A DNA stretch of 64,000 bases, taken from positions 62,001-126,000 of the forward strand of contig NZ_LWAE01000001.1 in the NCBI RefSeq assembly GCF_001623875.1, read 5' to 3'. The position numbers and the translations under genes are program-made. Under the pieces are notes generated by a model that made no database searches, was not told where the DNA came from, and saw only the letters and a list, made by a program, of their open reading frames with translations. Of this stretch, positions 36,014-46,347 are shown one piece after another. This DNA comes from Clostridium magnum DSM 2767 (GTDB lineage Bacteria; Bacillota; Clostridia; Clostridiales; Clostridiaceae). Positions within the stretch are counted from its first letter, which is position 1. Each line of letters starts with the position of its first letter.

Positions 36014-37384
36014 ATGTATAATTGTGCTATAATATTGGCAGCTGGTGAAGGAAAAAGGATGAAATCTTCAACTCCTAAGATACTTCATAAAGTATGCGGA
36101 AGAGAAATGGTAAATATAGTAATCGACGTTATAAAGAAAGCAGAAATAAATGATATAAATGTAATTATCGGAAGAGGAGCAGATGCGGTAAAAGAAGCTA
36201 CAAAAGAAAGAGAAGTTACTTACTCTTTGCAAGACAAACAGCTAGGAACTGGTCATGCTGTTATGTGTGCAAGGGAGTTTCTAGATGGGAAAAAAGGGAC
36301 AGTAGCGATATTTACAGGAGATGCTCCTTTAATTACGGAAGAAACAGTAAAAAAACTTCTTAGCTTCCATGAAGAAGGTAATTATAAAGCTACTATATTA
36401 ACTTCCATAGTAGACAGTCCCTCAGGATATGGAAGGGTAATAAGAGAAAAGGGTGAAGAAGTACTAAAGATAGTAGAACATAAAGATTGCACAGAAGATG
36501 AATTAAAAGTAAATGAAATAAATGCAGGTATGTATTGTTTTGACATTGAGAATTTACTTAAAAGTTTAGATAAACTAGATAACAATAATGCTCAACGCGA
36601 ATATTATTTAACAGATGTTATAGGAATTCTAAAAAGTAATGGTGAAAAAGTAGGAGCGTTACCTATACCTTTTGAAGAAACGATGGGAGTAAACTCAAGA
36701 GTTCAGCTTGCAGAAGCGGAAAAGGTTATGAGAAAAAGAATAAACCTAAATCATATGGAAAACGGAGTTACTCTAATAGACTCTGAAAATACATATATAG
36801 AAATAGATGTTGAAATAAATAACGACACCGTTATATATCCAAGCAATGTAATTCAAGGTAAAACAATCATTGGAGAAGGGTGTATAATATATCCTAACTC
36901 TAGGATAAAAGATAGTATAATTGGAAAAAATGTTTCAATTCAAAGTTCCACAATATTAGAAAGCACAGTAGGTGAGAATACAACAGTTGGACCATTTGCA
37001 TATATAAGACCAGAAAGTGTTATTGGGAAGTCTGCTAGAATAGGAGATTTTGTTGAAATAAAAAAATCTACTATAGGAGATAATACTAAAGTTTCACATC
37101 TAACTTATATTGGAGATGCAGAAATCGGAACTGGATGTAATTTTGGCTGCGGTACAGTTGTAGTTAACTATGATGGAAAAGATAAGCATAAAACTATAAT
37201 TGGAAATAATGCATTTATAGGTTGCAATACTAATTTAGTAGCTCCAGTTGAAGTAAAAGAGGATGCTTATATAGCAGCAGGGTCAACTATAACAGAAGAG
37301 GTTCCAAAGGGAGCATTAGCTATTGGCAGAGCAAAGCAAGTAAATAAAGTGGGCTGGGTAGAAAAAAAAGGATTAAATAAATAA
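36014..37384 (+). CDS. glmU: Bifunctional UDP-N-acetylglucosamine diphosphorylase / glucosamine-1-phosphate N-acetyltransferase
   Basis: This 456-residue enzyme makes UDP-GlcNAc from GlcN-1-P. The N-terminal pyrophosphorylase part has [18 protein letters not shown] (residues 7-24) and [11 protein letters not shown]. The C-terminal left-handed beta helix (from about 255) has hexapeptide repeats ([15 protein letters not shown]) and the catalytic region [10 protein letters not shown]. The product supplies MurA. AGAGGTG precedes the ATG, and prs starts 20 bp after the stop, so they form one unit. Confidence 0.97.
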   Translation: MYNCAIILAAGEGKRMKSSTPKILHKVCGREMVNIVIDVIKKAEINDINVIIGRGADAVKEATKEREVTYSLQDKQLGTGHAVMCAREFLDGKKGTVAIFTGDAPLITEETVKKLLSFHEEGNYKATILTSIVDSPSGYGRVIREKGEEVLKIVEHKDCTEDELKVNEINAGMYCFDIENLLKSLDKLDNNNAQREYYLTDVIGILKSNGEKVGALPIPFEETMGVNSRVQLAEAEKVMRKRINLNHMENGVTLIDSENTYIEIDVEINNDTVIYPSNVIQGKTIIGEGCIIYPNSRIKDSIIGKNVSIQSSTILESTVGENTTVGPFAYIRPESVIGKSARIGDFVEIKKSTIGDNTKVSHLTYIGDAEIGTGCNFGCGTVVVNYDGKDKHKTIIGNNAFIGCNTNLVAPVEVKEDAYIAAGSTITEEVPKGALAIGRAKQVNKVGWVEKKGLNK

Positions 37385-37404
37385 AATTTTAGGAGGATTA
37401 TATA

Positions 37405-38364
37405 ATGATAACCCATGGGAAAAATATTAAAATTTTTGCAGGTAATTCACATCCGGATTTAGCTAAGGACATTGCCAGTATATTAGGAATGTCTGTCGGA
37501 GACTCAAAGGTTTCTACATTTAGCGATGGTGAAATATCCGTTGATGTTAACGAAACTGTAAGAGGAACAGATGTATTTTTAGTTCAATCTACAAACAATC
37601 CGGTAAATGATAACCTAATGGAACTTTTAATTATGATTGATGCTTTTAAAAGAGCTTCAGCAGGAAGAATTACAGCGGTAATGCCTTATTATGGATATGC
37701 TAGACAAGACAGAAAGGCAAAAGCTAGAGATCCAATTACAGCAAAGCTTGTTGCAGATATATTAACTGCAGCTGGTGCAGATAGAGTTTTAACAATGGAT
37801 TTACATGCAGCGCAAATTCAAGGATACTTTAATATACCAGTAGACCATTTACTTGGAGCGCCAATTCTTGCAAAGTACTTTATACAAAAAGGATTTGGGG
37901 AGAGAGAAGATGTTGTAGTTGTTTCACCAGACCTAGGTAGTGTAACAAGAGCTAGAAAGTTCGCTGATAAGCTACATGCTCCAATAGCTATTATTGATAA
38001 GAGAAGACCAAAGGCAAATGTATCGGAAATAATGAATATTATTGGAGATATTCAGGATAAAACAGTTATCTTAGTTGATGATATGATAGATACAGCAGGA
38101 ACGATAACAAATGGAGCTAATGCATTAGTAAAAATGGGAGCAAAAGAAGTATATGCTTGCTGTACTCATGCTGTTTTATCAGGTCCAGCTATAGACAGAA
38201 TAAAAGAATCAGCTATAAAAGAATTAGTAATGTTAAATACAATAAATTTAACAGAAGATAAAATGATGGATAAGTTCAAGGTATTATCTGTAGCACCTGT
38301 TTTTGCGGAGGCTATAAAGAGAATATACGAAGATAATCCTGTTAGTAAGTTATTTGAAGACTAA
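37405..38364 (+). CDS. prs: Ribose-phosphate pyrophosphokinase
   Basis: This 319-residue enzyme makes PRPP from ribose 5-phosphate and ATP for purines, pyrimidines, histidine and NAD. Signatures are the start [14 protein letters not shown], the catalytic [17 protein letters not shown] and the PRPP-binding loop [15 protein letters not shown]. The length is typical of class I synthases. AGGAGG precedes the ATG. It pairs with glmU as in Bacillus; its product is the signal for PurR. A strong terminator follows. Confidence 0.97.
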   Translation: MITHGKNIKIFAGNSHPDLAKDIASILGMSVGDSKVSTFSDGEISVDVNETVRGTDVFLVQSTNNPVNDNLMELLIMIDAFKRASAGRITAVMPYYGYARQDRKAKARDPITAKLVADILTAAGADRVLTMDLHAAQIQGYFNIPVDHLLGAPILAKYFIQKGFGEREDVVVVSPDLGSVTRARKFADKLHAPIAIIDKRRPKANVSEIMNIIGDIQDKTVILVDDMIDTAGTITNGANALVKMGAKEVYACCTHAVLSGPAIDRIKESAIKELVMLNTINLTEDKMMDKFKVLSVAPVFAEAIKRIYEDNPVSKLFED

Positions 38365-38420
38365 TAGAAATTAAAAAAAGTATATGTCAAAACAGAAAAA
38401 TATAATTTAATTAAATATAA

Positions 38421-38477
38421 AAAAATCACTATCGTAATTTATTGATATTCAGTAAATATTGATAGTGATTTTTTATA
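38421..38477 (+). terminator. Rho-independent terminator of the glmU-prs unit
   Basis: A 13-bp stem (38421-38433 with 38461-38473) has a 27-nt loop that can fold further, and ends in TTTTT. It lies 57 bp after the prs stop. Confidence 0.85.
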
Positions 38478-38609
38478 TTATTTAAAACATAGTTAATTAT
38501 TTGTAACTTTTTAAGGATATACTATTAGAAGATATTAAATATGTGATAAATTATATATAAGTGCTTGTTTATAAAGCAGAAATAGTTGCTATGAAAGGAG
38601 AATGGGAAA

Positions 38610-39296
38610 ATGGAAGGTTCAATAGGAAAAATTCTAATTGTAGATGATGATGAAAATATATGTGAAGTAATAAAAATGTATGTTGAAAGCTCTGGTTACA
38701 ATACGAAGGTATGTCACAATGGTAGGGAGGCACAGGATGTCTTTTTAGAGTATAGGCCAGACTTGGTTTTACTAGACATAATGCTTCCTAATATTGACGG
38801 TATAGATGTGCTTAAGTGGATAAGAAAGGATTATGAAACACCAGTTATTATGTTAACTGCGAAAGGTGAGACTTTTGATAAGGTTTTAGGACTTGAGCTT
38901 GGAGCCGATGATTATATAGTTAAACCTTTTGAACCTAAAGAAATGCTTGCAAGAATGAAGGCTGTCTTAAGAAGATATAATATTGATAATGAAAATAAGG
39001 AAGTTTTAAAGTTTGAACAATTGACTATAGATATAAATTCATACACAGTACTTTACAAAGACGAAGAGATAAAAATGCCTCCAAAAGAATTTGAACTTTT
39101 GTATTATTTAGCAGGTAATAAAAATAGAGTTTTTACAAGGGAACAGCTGTTATGTGAAGTTTGGGGATATGATTATCCGGGAGATTCCAGAACTGTAGAT
39201 GTACATGTAAAAAGACTTAGAGAAAAGTTACAGGGAGGCCCTAATTGGCAAATAGAAACAGTATGGGGAGTAGGATATAAATTTGAGGTGAAATAA
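38610..39296 (+). CDS. Two-component response regulator, OmpR/PhoB family
   Basis: This 228-residue regulator has a receiver domain (1-120) with the phospho-acceptor Asp in VLLDIMLPNIDG (about residue 57), acidic residues VDDDENI at the start and the conserved Lys in IVKPFEPKE. A winged-helix DNA-binding domain (130-228) with RTVDVHVKRLREKL follows. It is translated just before its kinase (stop and start codons adjacent) and upstream of an HtrA-type protease, so it may control envelope stress; this is inferred from context. AAAGGAG precedes the ATG. Confidence 0.93.
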   Translation: MEGSIGKILIVDDDENICEVIKMYVESSGYNTKVCHNGREAQDVFLEYRPDLVLLDIMLPNIDGIDVLKWIRKDYETPVIMLTAKGETFDKVLGLELGADDYIVKPFEPKEMLARMKAVLRRYNIDNENKEVLKFEQLTIDINSYTVLYKDEEIKMPPKEFELLYYLAGNKNRVFTREQLLCEVWGYDYPGDSRTVDVHVKRLREKLQGGPNWQIETVWGVGYKFEVK

Positions 39297-40706
39297 ATGA
39301 GAAAAGGTTTGTTTTCCAAGTTAGTTTTCACTTTTACTGTAATTATTGCTATAAGTTTTGTTATGACGGCGGCTTTCTTATCTTACTGGTTTGAAAGTTA
39401 CTATTTTGACCAAAGGAAAAGTCAATTAGAAACAGAGGCTCAGCTCATTGGACCTACAGCAATACAATATTTACAAGGAAATGTTTCAATAGATAGAATA
39501 AATGAAATATTAACCTATGTGGGAAACTATTCATCTGCAGATATATGGCTTACCGACAGCTATGGATATGTATATGCGGTGTCTGATAGTGGGCATAAAA
39601 ATCTTATTGGCACACAAATTCTTACTAAGGAGTTAGAGGAGTTGCGTATTGGACATACCGTTGAGAAAAAAGGTGTATTTGGAAACATGTTTAAGATTCC
39701 TGTTCATACTTTTGAAATACCTATATACTCTAGGGGTATTTTTAATGGTGCTATAATGATGCATACCTCTATCGATGAATTGAGGGGGGCATTAAAAAAG
39801 GTCTATGAGATAATATGGATTTCAGCAGTATTTGCCATTATCGTTTCCTGTATTGTAATATACTATATATCTCAGAGAATAATAATAAGACCTCTGGCAA
39901 AAATTAATTATGTAGCAGACAAGATATCTAAAGGAGAAGTAGAGAAAAGAGTAAGCATAAAATCTAAGGATGAAATAGGAACACTGGCTAAATCATTTAA
40001 CTCTATGGCAGATTCTCTAGAAGAAGTAGAGAAGAATAGAAGAGAATTTATATCAAATGTATCTCATGAAATAAGATCACCAATAACCTCCATAAAAGGA
40101 TTTATAGGAGGTATATTAGATGGAGTTATTCCAAAGGAAAAAGAAAACTATTATTTATCAGTTGCCTATGAAGAGATTCAAAGACTTACAAGGTTAGTAA
40201 ATGATCTATTAGATTTATCAGCTATAGAGGCTGGACAATTTAAACTTAGAATTGAAGAAATTGATATTAATGAAATTATAAGAATTTGTGTAATAAAATT
40301 TGAAACAAAAATAAAAGAAAAAAAACTGAAGGTAGATGTGCTTATGCATGAGGATAGGCTTTATGTAGCTGCGGATAGAGATAGACTTACACAGGTAGTT
40401 ACAAATCTTATAGATAATGCTATAAAGTATGGAGCAGAAGAAGGAAATGTAAGAATCTGCACTAGATCTAAAGGAGATAAAGCTTTAATATCTGTATTTA
40501 ATGATGGACCTTGCATACCTAAAGAAGATTTAAAACACATATGGAATAGATTCTATAAGGCTGATAAATCTAGAACTTCTAAAATGAGTACCGGACTTGG
40601 ATTATCAATAGTTAGAAGCATACTTACTCAGCTTGGAGAAGATATATGGATCGAAAATAAGGAGAATCAAGGGGTGACATTTACTTTTACTCTTAAGAAG
40701 GTTTAA
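39297..40706 (+). CDS. Sensor histidine kinase
   Basis: This 469-residue membrane kinase has two transmembrane helices (about 8-30 and 165-190) around an extracytoplasmic sensor domain, then HAMP (about 190-245), HisKA with the phospho-His in ISNVSHEIRSPITS (about 258) and HATPase with NLIDNAIKYG (about 368) and GLGLSIV. The domain order is complete. It partners the response regulator encoded immediately upstream; ATG 39297 follows its TAA without a gap. The signal is unknown. Confidence 0.93.
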   Translation: MRKGLFSKLVFTFTVIIAISFVMTAAFLSYWFESYYFDQRKSQLETEAQLIGPTAIQYLQGNVSIDRINEILTYVGNYSSADIWLTDSYGYVYAVSDSGHKNLIGTQILTKELEELRIGHTVEKKGVFGNMFKIPVHTFEIPIYSRGIFNGAIMMHTSIDELRGALKKVYEIIWISAVFAIIVSCIVIYYISQRIIIRPLAKINYVADKISKGEVEKRVSIKSKDEIGTLAKSFNSMADSLEEVEKNRREFISNVSHEIRSPITSIKGFIGGILDGVIPKEKENYYLSVAYEEIQRLTRLVNDLLDLSAIEAGQFKLRIEEIDINEIIRICVIKFETKIKEKKLKVDVLMHEDRLYVAADRDRLTQVVTNLIDNAIKYGAEEGNVRICTRSKGDKALISVFNDGPCIPKEDLKHIWNRFYKADKSRTSKMSTGLGLSIVRSILTQLGEDIWIENKENQGVTFTFTLKKV

Positions 40707-40790
40707 AGATTATTATGGTTTATTAATATTTATTTTGAGAAGAAATTTTTATGATATCTCTAAAAATGATAGATTATGAGGTGCAAGTAA

Positions 40791-41975
40791 ATGGATGATA
40801 ATAAACTTGGTGAAGTTAAAGATGTCAAGTGGAAAAATATAGATGGAGGGGAGGGGAAAATAAAGTTTAGAAACAGGAAAAACAGAGGTAAATTAAGAAA
40901 TTTTATTAAAGGAATCGCTTTTATAATAATAGCCGCAGTTTCTGGTGGAATATCAGGGGCTTATGTAATAGACAAAAAGTATTCTAATAAAGCTTATACA
41001 CCCAATAATCAATCTTTAATTGAATCTAAGGAAGAGGGAAGTCAAACAAGAACAGGTGATATAACTAAAAATGCAATTACAAAAGTTGCAGAAACAGTAG
41101 GGCCAGCAGTTGTAGGGATAAGCAATAGATCAGAAGGTTTTTTTGGCTCACAGGATATAGGAAGTGGTTCAGGAATAATATTTGACTCCAATGGTTATAT
41201 AGCTACTAATAATCACGTGATAGAGGGAGCAGCTAAGGTTACAGTAAAGCTTTCCAGTGGGAAAACCTTAGATGCAACCATTGTAGGATCTGATCCTAGG
41301 TCTGATTTAGCTGTTATTAAAGTGGATGCACAGAATTTGCCTACAGCTAAATTTGGAGACTCTTCTAAAGTGAAGGTTGGTGACACAGCTATAGCAATAG
41401 GAAATCCATTGGGTGAGGAATTTGCTGGTTCAGTTACATCTGGTATAGTAAGTGCATTAAATAGAAGAATACAATATGGTGGAACTATATATAAAGTTCT
41501 TCAAACAGATGCAGCTATCAACCCTGGTAATAGCGGAGGACCACTCTGTAATGAGTTAGGGGAAGTTATTGGCATAAATAGCTTAAAGATTGGAACAGAA
41601 CAAAATGCTGAAGGAATGGGATTTGCCATATCTATAAATGAGGCAAAGAGTATAATAAAATCTCTTATGGACTATGGAAAAGTATCAAGACCTTTTTTAG
41701 GTATATATGGGCAGAGTGTAGTTTCGGAAAAAAATAATATTCAGGGAGTTTATATAAGAGAAGTGATAGCAGGTAGTGGGGCTGCAGCAGCAGGAGTTAA
41801 ACCTACAGATATAATTCTAGAGTTAGATAAAAAGAAAGTGACTAAATTTGAGGATTTATCAGACATTTTAGATAAGCATAAAATTGGAGATTCTGTGGTC
41901 TGTAAGATATGGAGAAGCGGAAAAACCATGGAGATAAATATAACTCTTTCAGAAGTGAAAGAAAAAAATAGATAA
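40791..41975 (+). CDS. HtrA/DegP-like serine protease, membrane-anchored
   Basis: This 394-residue S1C protease has a cytoplasmic charged start, one membrane helix (about 38-62), a trypsin-like domain (about 90-280) and a PDZ domain (about 290-390). The triad is His in TNNHVIEGA, Asp in DPRSDLAVIKV and Ser in PGNSGGP. It degrades or chaperones misfolded proteins outside the membrane. The position after a two-component system recalls HtrA regulated by envelope-stress systems such as CssRS (inferred). GAGGTG precedes the ATG. Confidence 0.93.
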   Translation: MDDNKLGEVKDVKWKNIDGGEGKIKFRNRKNRGKLRNFIKGIAFIIIAAVSGGISGAYVIDKKYSNKAYTPNNQSLIESKEEGSQTRTGDITKNAITKVAETVGPAVVGISNRSEGFFGSQDIGSGSGIIFDSNGYIATNNHVIEGAAKVTVKLSSGKTLDATIVGSDPRSDLAVIKVDAQNLPTAKFGDSSKVKVGDTAIAIGNPLGEEFAGSVTSGIVSALNRRIQYGGTIYKVLQTDAAINPGNSGGPLCNELGEVIGINSLKIGTEQNAEGMGFAISINEAKSIIKSLMDYGKVSRPFLGIYGQSVVSEKNNIQGVYIREVIAGSGAAAAGVKPTDIILELDKKKVTKFEDLSDILDKHKIGDSVVCKIWRSGKTMEINITLSEVKEKNR

Positions 41976-41999
41976 AGAGACTTTGAGGTCTCTTTATTA
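41972..41999 (+). terminator. Rho-independent terminator of the HtrA gene
   Basis: A 10-bp stem (41972-41981 with 41988-41997) with a 6-nt loop overlaps the stop codon and is followed by A/T-rich DNA. Confidence 0.75.
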
Positions 42000-42156
42000 T
42001 TTATGTCTTTTAGTATAATATATATTTAGTGAATAGCTAACAAATTGAATAAGATAAATTTTCAAATTTAGTACTGCTTATGTTACTAGCTGTATAGAAG
42101 ACAATGTAAGTGGTAGTTATTAGTCATGGAATAAAGTAATAGTTGGGAGTGAGGAA

Positions 42157-42720
42157 ATGTTTTTAGTAGTTGGTTTAGGAAATATAGGTAAACAATATGA
42201 ACATACTAGACATAATGTTGGCTTTGATATTATAGATTTAATAGGAGATAGGTATAATATACCCATTAGCAGGGAAAAATTTAAAGGTATGTATGGAGAA
42301 GGAAACATAAGTGGTAAAAAAGTAACTCTATTGAAACCGAGCACTTATATGAATCTTAGTGGTGAGAGTGTAAGGGAGGTTACTAATTTCTACAAAATAA
42401 AAAATGAAAATATAATAGTAGTATATGATGATATAAGCTTAGATGTTGGAAGGCTTCGAATAAGATCACAAGGAAGTGCAGGTGGGCATAATGGAATAAA
42501 AAACATTATAGCTAATTTAGGCACGGATATTTTTTCGCGTATTAAAATAGGAGTAGGACAGCCTAAGGGAGAATTAGTATCTCATGTTTTGGGCAAGTTT
42601 TCCGCAGATGATTCTGAAAAGCTAAAGGAAGTTTTTAAAGCTGGAGTGGATGCAGTAGAAAATATTATAAGTACTGGAATAATAGAGTCTATGAATAGAT
42701 TTAATGGTTTTAAAATATAA
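42157..42720 (+). CDS. pth: Peptidyl-tRNA hydrolase
   Basis: This 187-residue enzyme cleaves peptidyl-tRNA released by stalled ribosomes and recycles tRNA. Signatures are [18 protein letters not shown] (with the catalytic His) and [13 protein letters not shown], and [12 protein letters not shown]. In B. subtilis the homologue is spoVC, next to mfd, as here. GGAGTGAGG precedes the ATG. mfd follows 30 bp downstream, so the two are likely cotranscribed. Confidence 0.96.
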   Translation: MFLVVGLGNIGKQYEHTRHNVGFDIIDLIGDRYNIPISREKFKGMYGEGNISGKKVTLLKPSTYMNLSGESVREVTNFYKIKNENIIVVYDDISLDVGRLRIRSQGSAGGHNGIKNIIANLGTDIFSRIKIGVGQPKGELVSHVLGKFSADDSEKLKEVFKAGVDAVENIISTGIIESMNRFNGFKI

Positions 42721-42750
42721 AGATGTAAATTGATAGGGTGGTTGTTAAAA

Positions 42751-45741
42751 ATGAGACTAGATGGACTTATAAAACCTCTTAGAGACAGTAAAGAATTTAA
42801 AAGTATAATAAGTGATATAGAATCAAGTAAGTTTCCAGTGGGGGTATTTGGACTTTCAGAATCTGCTAGAAGTTATTTGATAGATGGAGTGTTTGAACAA
42901 TTAGACAAGCCTTTTCTAGTGCTTACACATAGCGATGTAGAGGCTAGAAAGTTATATGAGGATTTATCCTTTTACTCAACACAAGTTTATTATTTTCCAA
43001 CTAAAGAAGTGGTGTTTTATAACATAGACGCTATATCTGGTGATCTAAGATGGGAAAGGCTTAAGGTAATAAGGGAGATACTCAATAGAGGTAATAAAAT
43101 AATAGTTACCTCTATTGAGGCTTTGGCATCCAGTTACATTCCAGTAGATTTATATAAAAATTATACATTCAATATTTCTATAGGAGATGCTATAGATTTA
43201 GAAAAAATAAGTGAAAAACTTATACAATGTGGATATGAGAGAGTAGAAATTGTAGATGGTAAGGGACAATTTTCTATAAGGGGAGGCATAATGGACTTAT
43301 ATTCACCTATAGCTGTAGAACCTTATAGAATAGAACTTTTCGGGGATGAAGTAGATTCTATTAGAAGCTTTAACTTAGAGTCCCAAAGAAGTATCGAGAA
43401 GGTAGAAAGTATTGAGATATTTCCGGCTAAAGAAATGATTTTTGATAGTCATACTATTGAAAAAGGATATGAAGGAATAGAGAAGGATCTAAATATAATA
43501 ATTGATAAGCTTAAAAAGAGTAAGAATAAAGAAGCTATAGAAAGTATACAAAGCATAATTGGTAGAAATTTAGAATCTTTGAAGGAGAATTGGAACTTTG
43601 AAACAATAGATAGTTTTCTACCATATTTTTATGATAAGCCATCTTCTTTTTTAGATTATACTAAAGATTATTTTATAATTATTGATGATGTGCAGAGATG
43701 TAAAGGAAAATTGGATAGTGTATATTTTGAATTTGAAGAAAATTACAAAAGTTTCCTTCAGAGAGGCAATATATTACCTAAGCAAATTGAACTTTTATTA
43801 AACAGATTAGAGATATTTGAAGCTTTAAAAAAAGAGGAAATTATTACATTGGATTCTATAGCAAAATCAACAAGTTTGCTTCCTCCTAGATCTATAGTGA
43901 ACTTTTCACAGATTACTTTACATAATTATCAAGGACAGGTGGATTTACTTATAGATGATATAAAAAATAAAAAATCTAGAGGGTTTGGAATAGTTATACT
44001 TTCTGGCACAAGACCGAGAGGAGAAAGACTGGTTGATACTTTAAGGGATAGAGAAATAGAAAGCTCATATAAGGATGTAATACATAATATACAACCAGGC
44101 GAAGTAATTATAACCTTTGGTAGCCAACTAAAGGGATTTGAATATCCAGATCTGAAGGTTTGTGTTATTTCTGATAAAGAGGTTTTTGGAGAGGCAAAGC
44201 GAAAGGCTGTAAATAGAGCAACTAAAAAAGGTGTAAGTAAAATTAAAAGTTTTACAGAATTAAAACCAGGTGATTATGTAGTTCATGTAAATCACGGTAT
44301 AGGAGTGTATCGTGGTATAAAACAGCTTGATTTACAGGGACATAAGAAGGATTATTTGGAGCTATACTACGACTCAGATGATAAGCTATATGTACCTGTA
44401 GAACAGTTGGATATGGTACAAAAATATATAGGTACTGAAGGAAAAACTCCTAAAATAAATAAACTAGGAAGTGGCGAATGGGCTAAGGCAAAAAGAAAGG
44501 TAAAAAAATCTATTGAGGCAATAGCTGAAGATTTAGTAAAGCTTTATGCTGTAAGGTCGACCTTAAAAGGTTATAGGTATTCAAAAGATACCGTTTGGCA
44601 AAAACAATTTGAGGATGAATTCCCTTATGAAGAAACGCCAGATCAGCTCTCAGCAATAAGTGACATAAAATCTGACATGGAATCTGACAGTGCTATGGAT
44701 AGATTGTTGTGTGGGGATGTTGGATATGGAAAAACAGAAGTCGCCATAAGAGCTGCCTTTAAAGCAGTTATGGATGGTAAGCAAGTTGCTTTATTAGTAC
44801 CAACTACAATACTGGCACAACAGCATTATAATAACTTTATGCAAAGATTCTCTGATTTTCCTGTGAGAATAGATATGATAAGTAGGTTTAGAACAACAGC
44901 TCAACAGAAGGCCACTATTAAGGCTATAAAGGATGGAGAGGTAGATATACTGATAGGTACCCATAGAATTCTTCAAAAAGATCTTCAGTTTAAAGACTTA
45001 GGACTCCTAGTAATTGATGAAGAGCAAAGATTTGGAGTTACTCATAAAGAAAAAATTAAAAATATGAAGAAAAATATAGATGTTTTAACTTTGAGCGCAA
45101 CACCTATACCTAGAACATTGCACATGTCTCTTGTTGGAGTAAGGGATATAAGTGTTATAGAAACTCCTCCAGAGGAAAGGTATCCGGTGCAAACCTATGT
45201 GGTGGAGTATAATGACCAGCTAATAAGAGATGGTATATTAAGGGAACTAAATAGAGGAGGACAGGTTTACTTTGTATATAATAGAGTTGAAAATATTAAA
45301 GAGATGGCAGCCTATGTATCAAAGTTAGTACCTGAGGCAAGAGTAGGTGTAGCACATGGTCAGATGCAGGAACGGGAGCTTGAAAATGTAATAGTAGATT
45401 TTATGAAAAGAGAGTATGATGTTTTAGTAGCTACAACTATTATAGAAACTGGTATGGATATTCAAAATGTAAACACTATGATAATTCATGATTCAGATAA
45501 GATGGGATTATCTCAGCTATATCAGTTAAGAGGACGAGTTGGAAGAACTAATAAAATAGCATATTGTTATTTGACTTACAGAAAGGATAAAGTGTTAACT
45601 GAAGTAGCTGAAAAGAGACTTAAAGCAATAAAAGATTTTACGGAACTTGGATCAGGATTTAAAATAGCTTTAAAGGATTTAGAAATAAGAGGAGCTGGCA
45701 ATATGATGGGGGAGCTCAGCATGGTCATATGTCAGCTATAG
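42751..45741 (+). CDS. mfd: Transcription-repair coupling factor Mfd, frame broken near the C-terminus
   Basis: Mfd releases RNA polymerase stalled at DNA lesions and recruits UvrA. This 996-residue frame holds the N-terminal UvrB-homology region, the CarD-like RNA polymerase interaction domain (about 500-570, VVHVNHGIGVYRGI) and the RecG-like translocase motor with Walker A GDVGYGKTE (about 655), DEEQRFG and a helicase C part. It should run on to about 1180 residues. Instead, after EIRGAGNMMG it changes frame at a run of five G (45708-45712) and stops at TAG 45741. The missing C-terminal part is in the next frame (from 45711, listed separately). Restoring a sixth G gives a normal GNMMGGAQHGHMSAIGYD. 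The start is ATG 42751; GGGTGG lies nine bases upstream. Confidence 0.9.
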   Translation: MRLDGLIKPLRDSKEFKSIISDIESSKFPVGVFGLSESARSYLIDGVFEQLDKPFLVLTHSDVEARKLYEDLSFYSTQVYYFPTKEVVFYNIDAISGDLRWERLKVIREILNRGNKIIVTSIEALASSYIPVDLYKNYTFNISIGDAIDLEKISEKLIQCGYERVEIVDGKGQFSIRGGIMDLYSPIAVEPYRIELFGDEVDSIRSFNLESQRSIEKVESIEIFPAKEMIFDSHTIEKGYEGIEKDLNIIIDKLKKSKNKEAIESIQSIIGRNLESLKENWNFETIDSFLPYFYDKPSSFLDYTKDYFIIIDDVQRCKGKLDSVYFEFEENYKSFLQRGNILPKQIELLLNRLEIFEALKKEEIITLDSIAKSTSLLPPRSIVNFSQITLHNYQGQVDLLIDDIKNKKSRGFGIVILSGTRPRGERLVDTLRDREIESSYKDVIHNIQPGEVIITFGSQLKGFEYPDLKVCVISDKEVFGEAKRKAVNRATKKGVSKIKSFTELKPGDYVVHVNHGIGVYRGIKQLDLQGHKKDYLELYYDSDDKLYVPVEQLDMVQKYIGTEGKTPKINKLGSGEWAKAKRKVKKSIEAIAEDLVKLYAVRSTLKGYRYSKDTVWQKQFEDEFPYEETPDQLSAISDIKSDMESDSAMDRLLCGDVGYGKTEVAIRAAFKAVMDGKQVALLVPTTILAQQHYNNFMQRFSDFPVRIDMISRFRTTAQQKATIKAIKDGEVDILIGTHRILQKDLQFKDLGLLVIDEEQRFGVTHKEKIKNMKKNIDVLTLSATPIPRTLHMSLVGVRDISVIETPPEERYPVQTYVVEYNDQLIRDGILRELNRGGQVYFVYNRVENIKEMAAYVSKLVPEARVGVAHGQMQERELENVIVDFMKREYDVLVATTIIETGMDIQNVNTMIIHDSDKMGLSQLYQLRGRVGRTNKIAYCYLTYRKDKVLTEVAEKRLKAIKDFTELGSGFKIALKDLEIRGAGNMMGELSMVICQL

Positions 45742-46271
45742 GATATGACTTGTATTGTAGAATGCTTGAGGATACTATCAAGCTAGTAAAAGGGGAAATA
45801 GATAAAGAACCAGTAGAAACTACAGTAGAATTAAAAGTAGACGCTTACATTCCAGGCAAATACATAAGGGATGAAGTTCAGAAGATAGAGATTTACAAGA
45901 AGATTGCAGCAATAGACTCTTATGAAGATATGATGGATATCCAAGAGGAATTGGAAGATAGATTTTCAAGTATACCAGCTTCTGTATATAATCTTATCAA
46001 TATATCTTATATAAGAAGTATAGGAAAGAAATTAGGAATAGAAGAAATAAAAGAAAGAAAAGATGAAGTGATATTTACATTTGAAAGTCAAGGAAGAATA
46101 AATGAAAATGTAATAAAAGGACTATTAAAAGACTATAATAAAAAAGTAGCATTAAAAATATCAGAGAAGCCAGGTTTTGGCTACAAGCTTAAGGATGTAA
46201 AAAGGGAAGAACTAATATTAAACATAAAAGAGATGATGGAGTATATGATTAAAATATATGAACAAAAATAA
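45729..46271 (+). pseudogene. mfd: C-terminal fragment of mfd separated by a one-base frameshift
   Basis: These 180 residues from ATG 45729 (MSAIGYDLYCRML) are the C-terminal end of Mfd, including the TRCF/D7 domain that contacts the UvrA-binding module. The coding frame truly continues from 45711 (GAQHGHMSAIGYD), overlapping the first part. There is no ribosome binding site before 45729, so it is probably not translated alone unless the frameshift is a sequencing error, in which case one intact gene spans 42751-46271. Together the parts give about 1180 residues, the normal Mfd size. Confidence 0.88.
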
Positions 46272-46347
46272 CTTTGTAGTAAAAATATTTTTATGTTAAA
46301 ATTAGTTATGTTACGTAAAAACATTAGAAAAGAGTGGGGGAATAATA

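Noticed and set aside
42730..42750. TTG start of mfd seven codons upstream
   Set aside because: The ribosome binding site GGGTGG lies inside this stretch and is well placed for ATG 42751.
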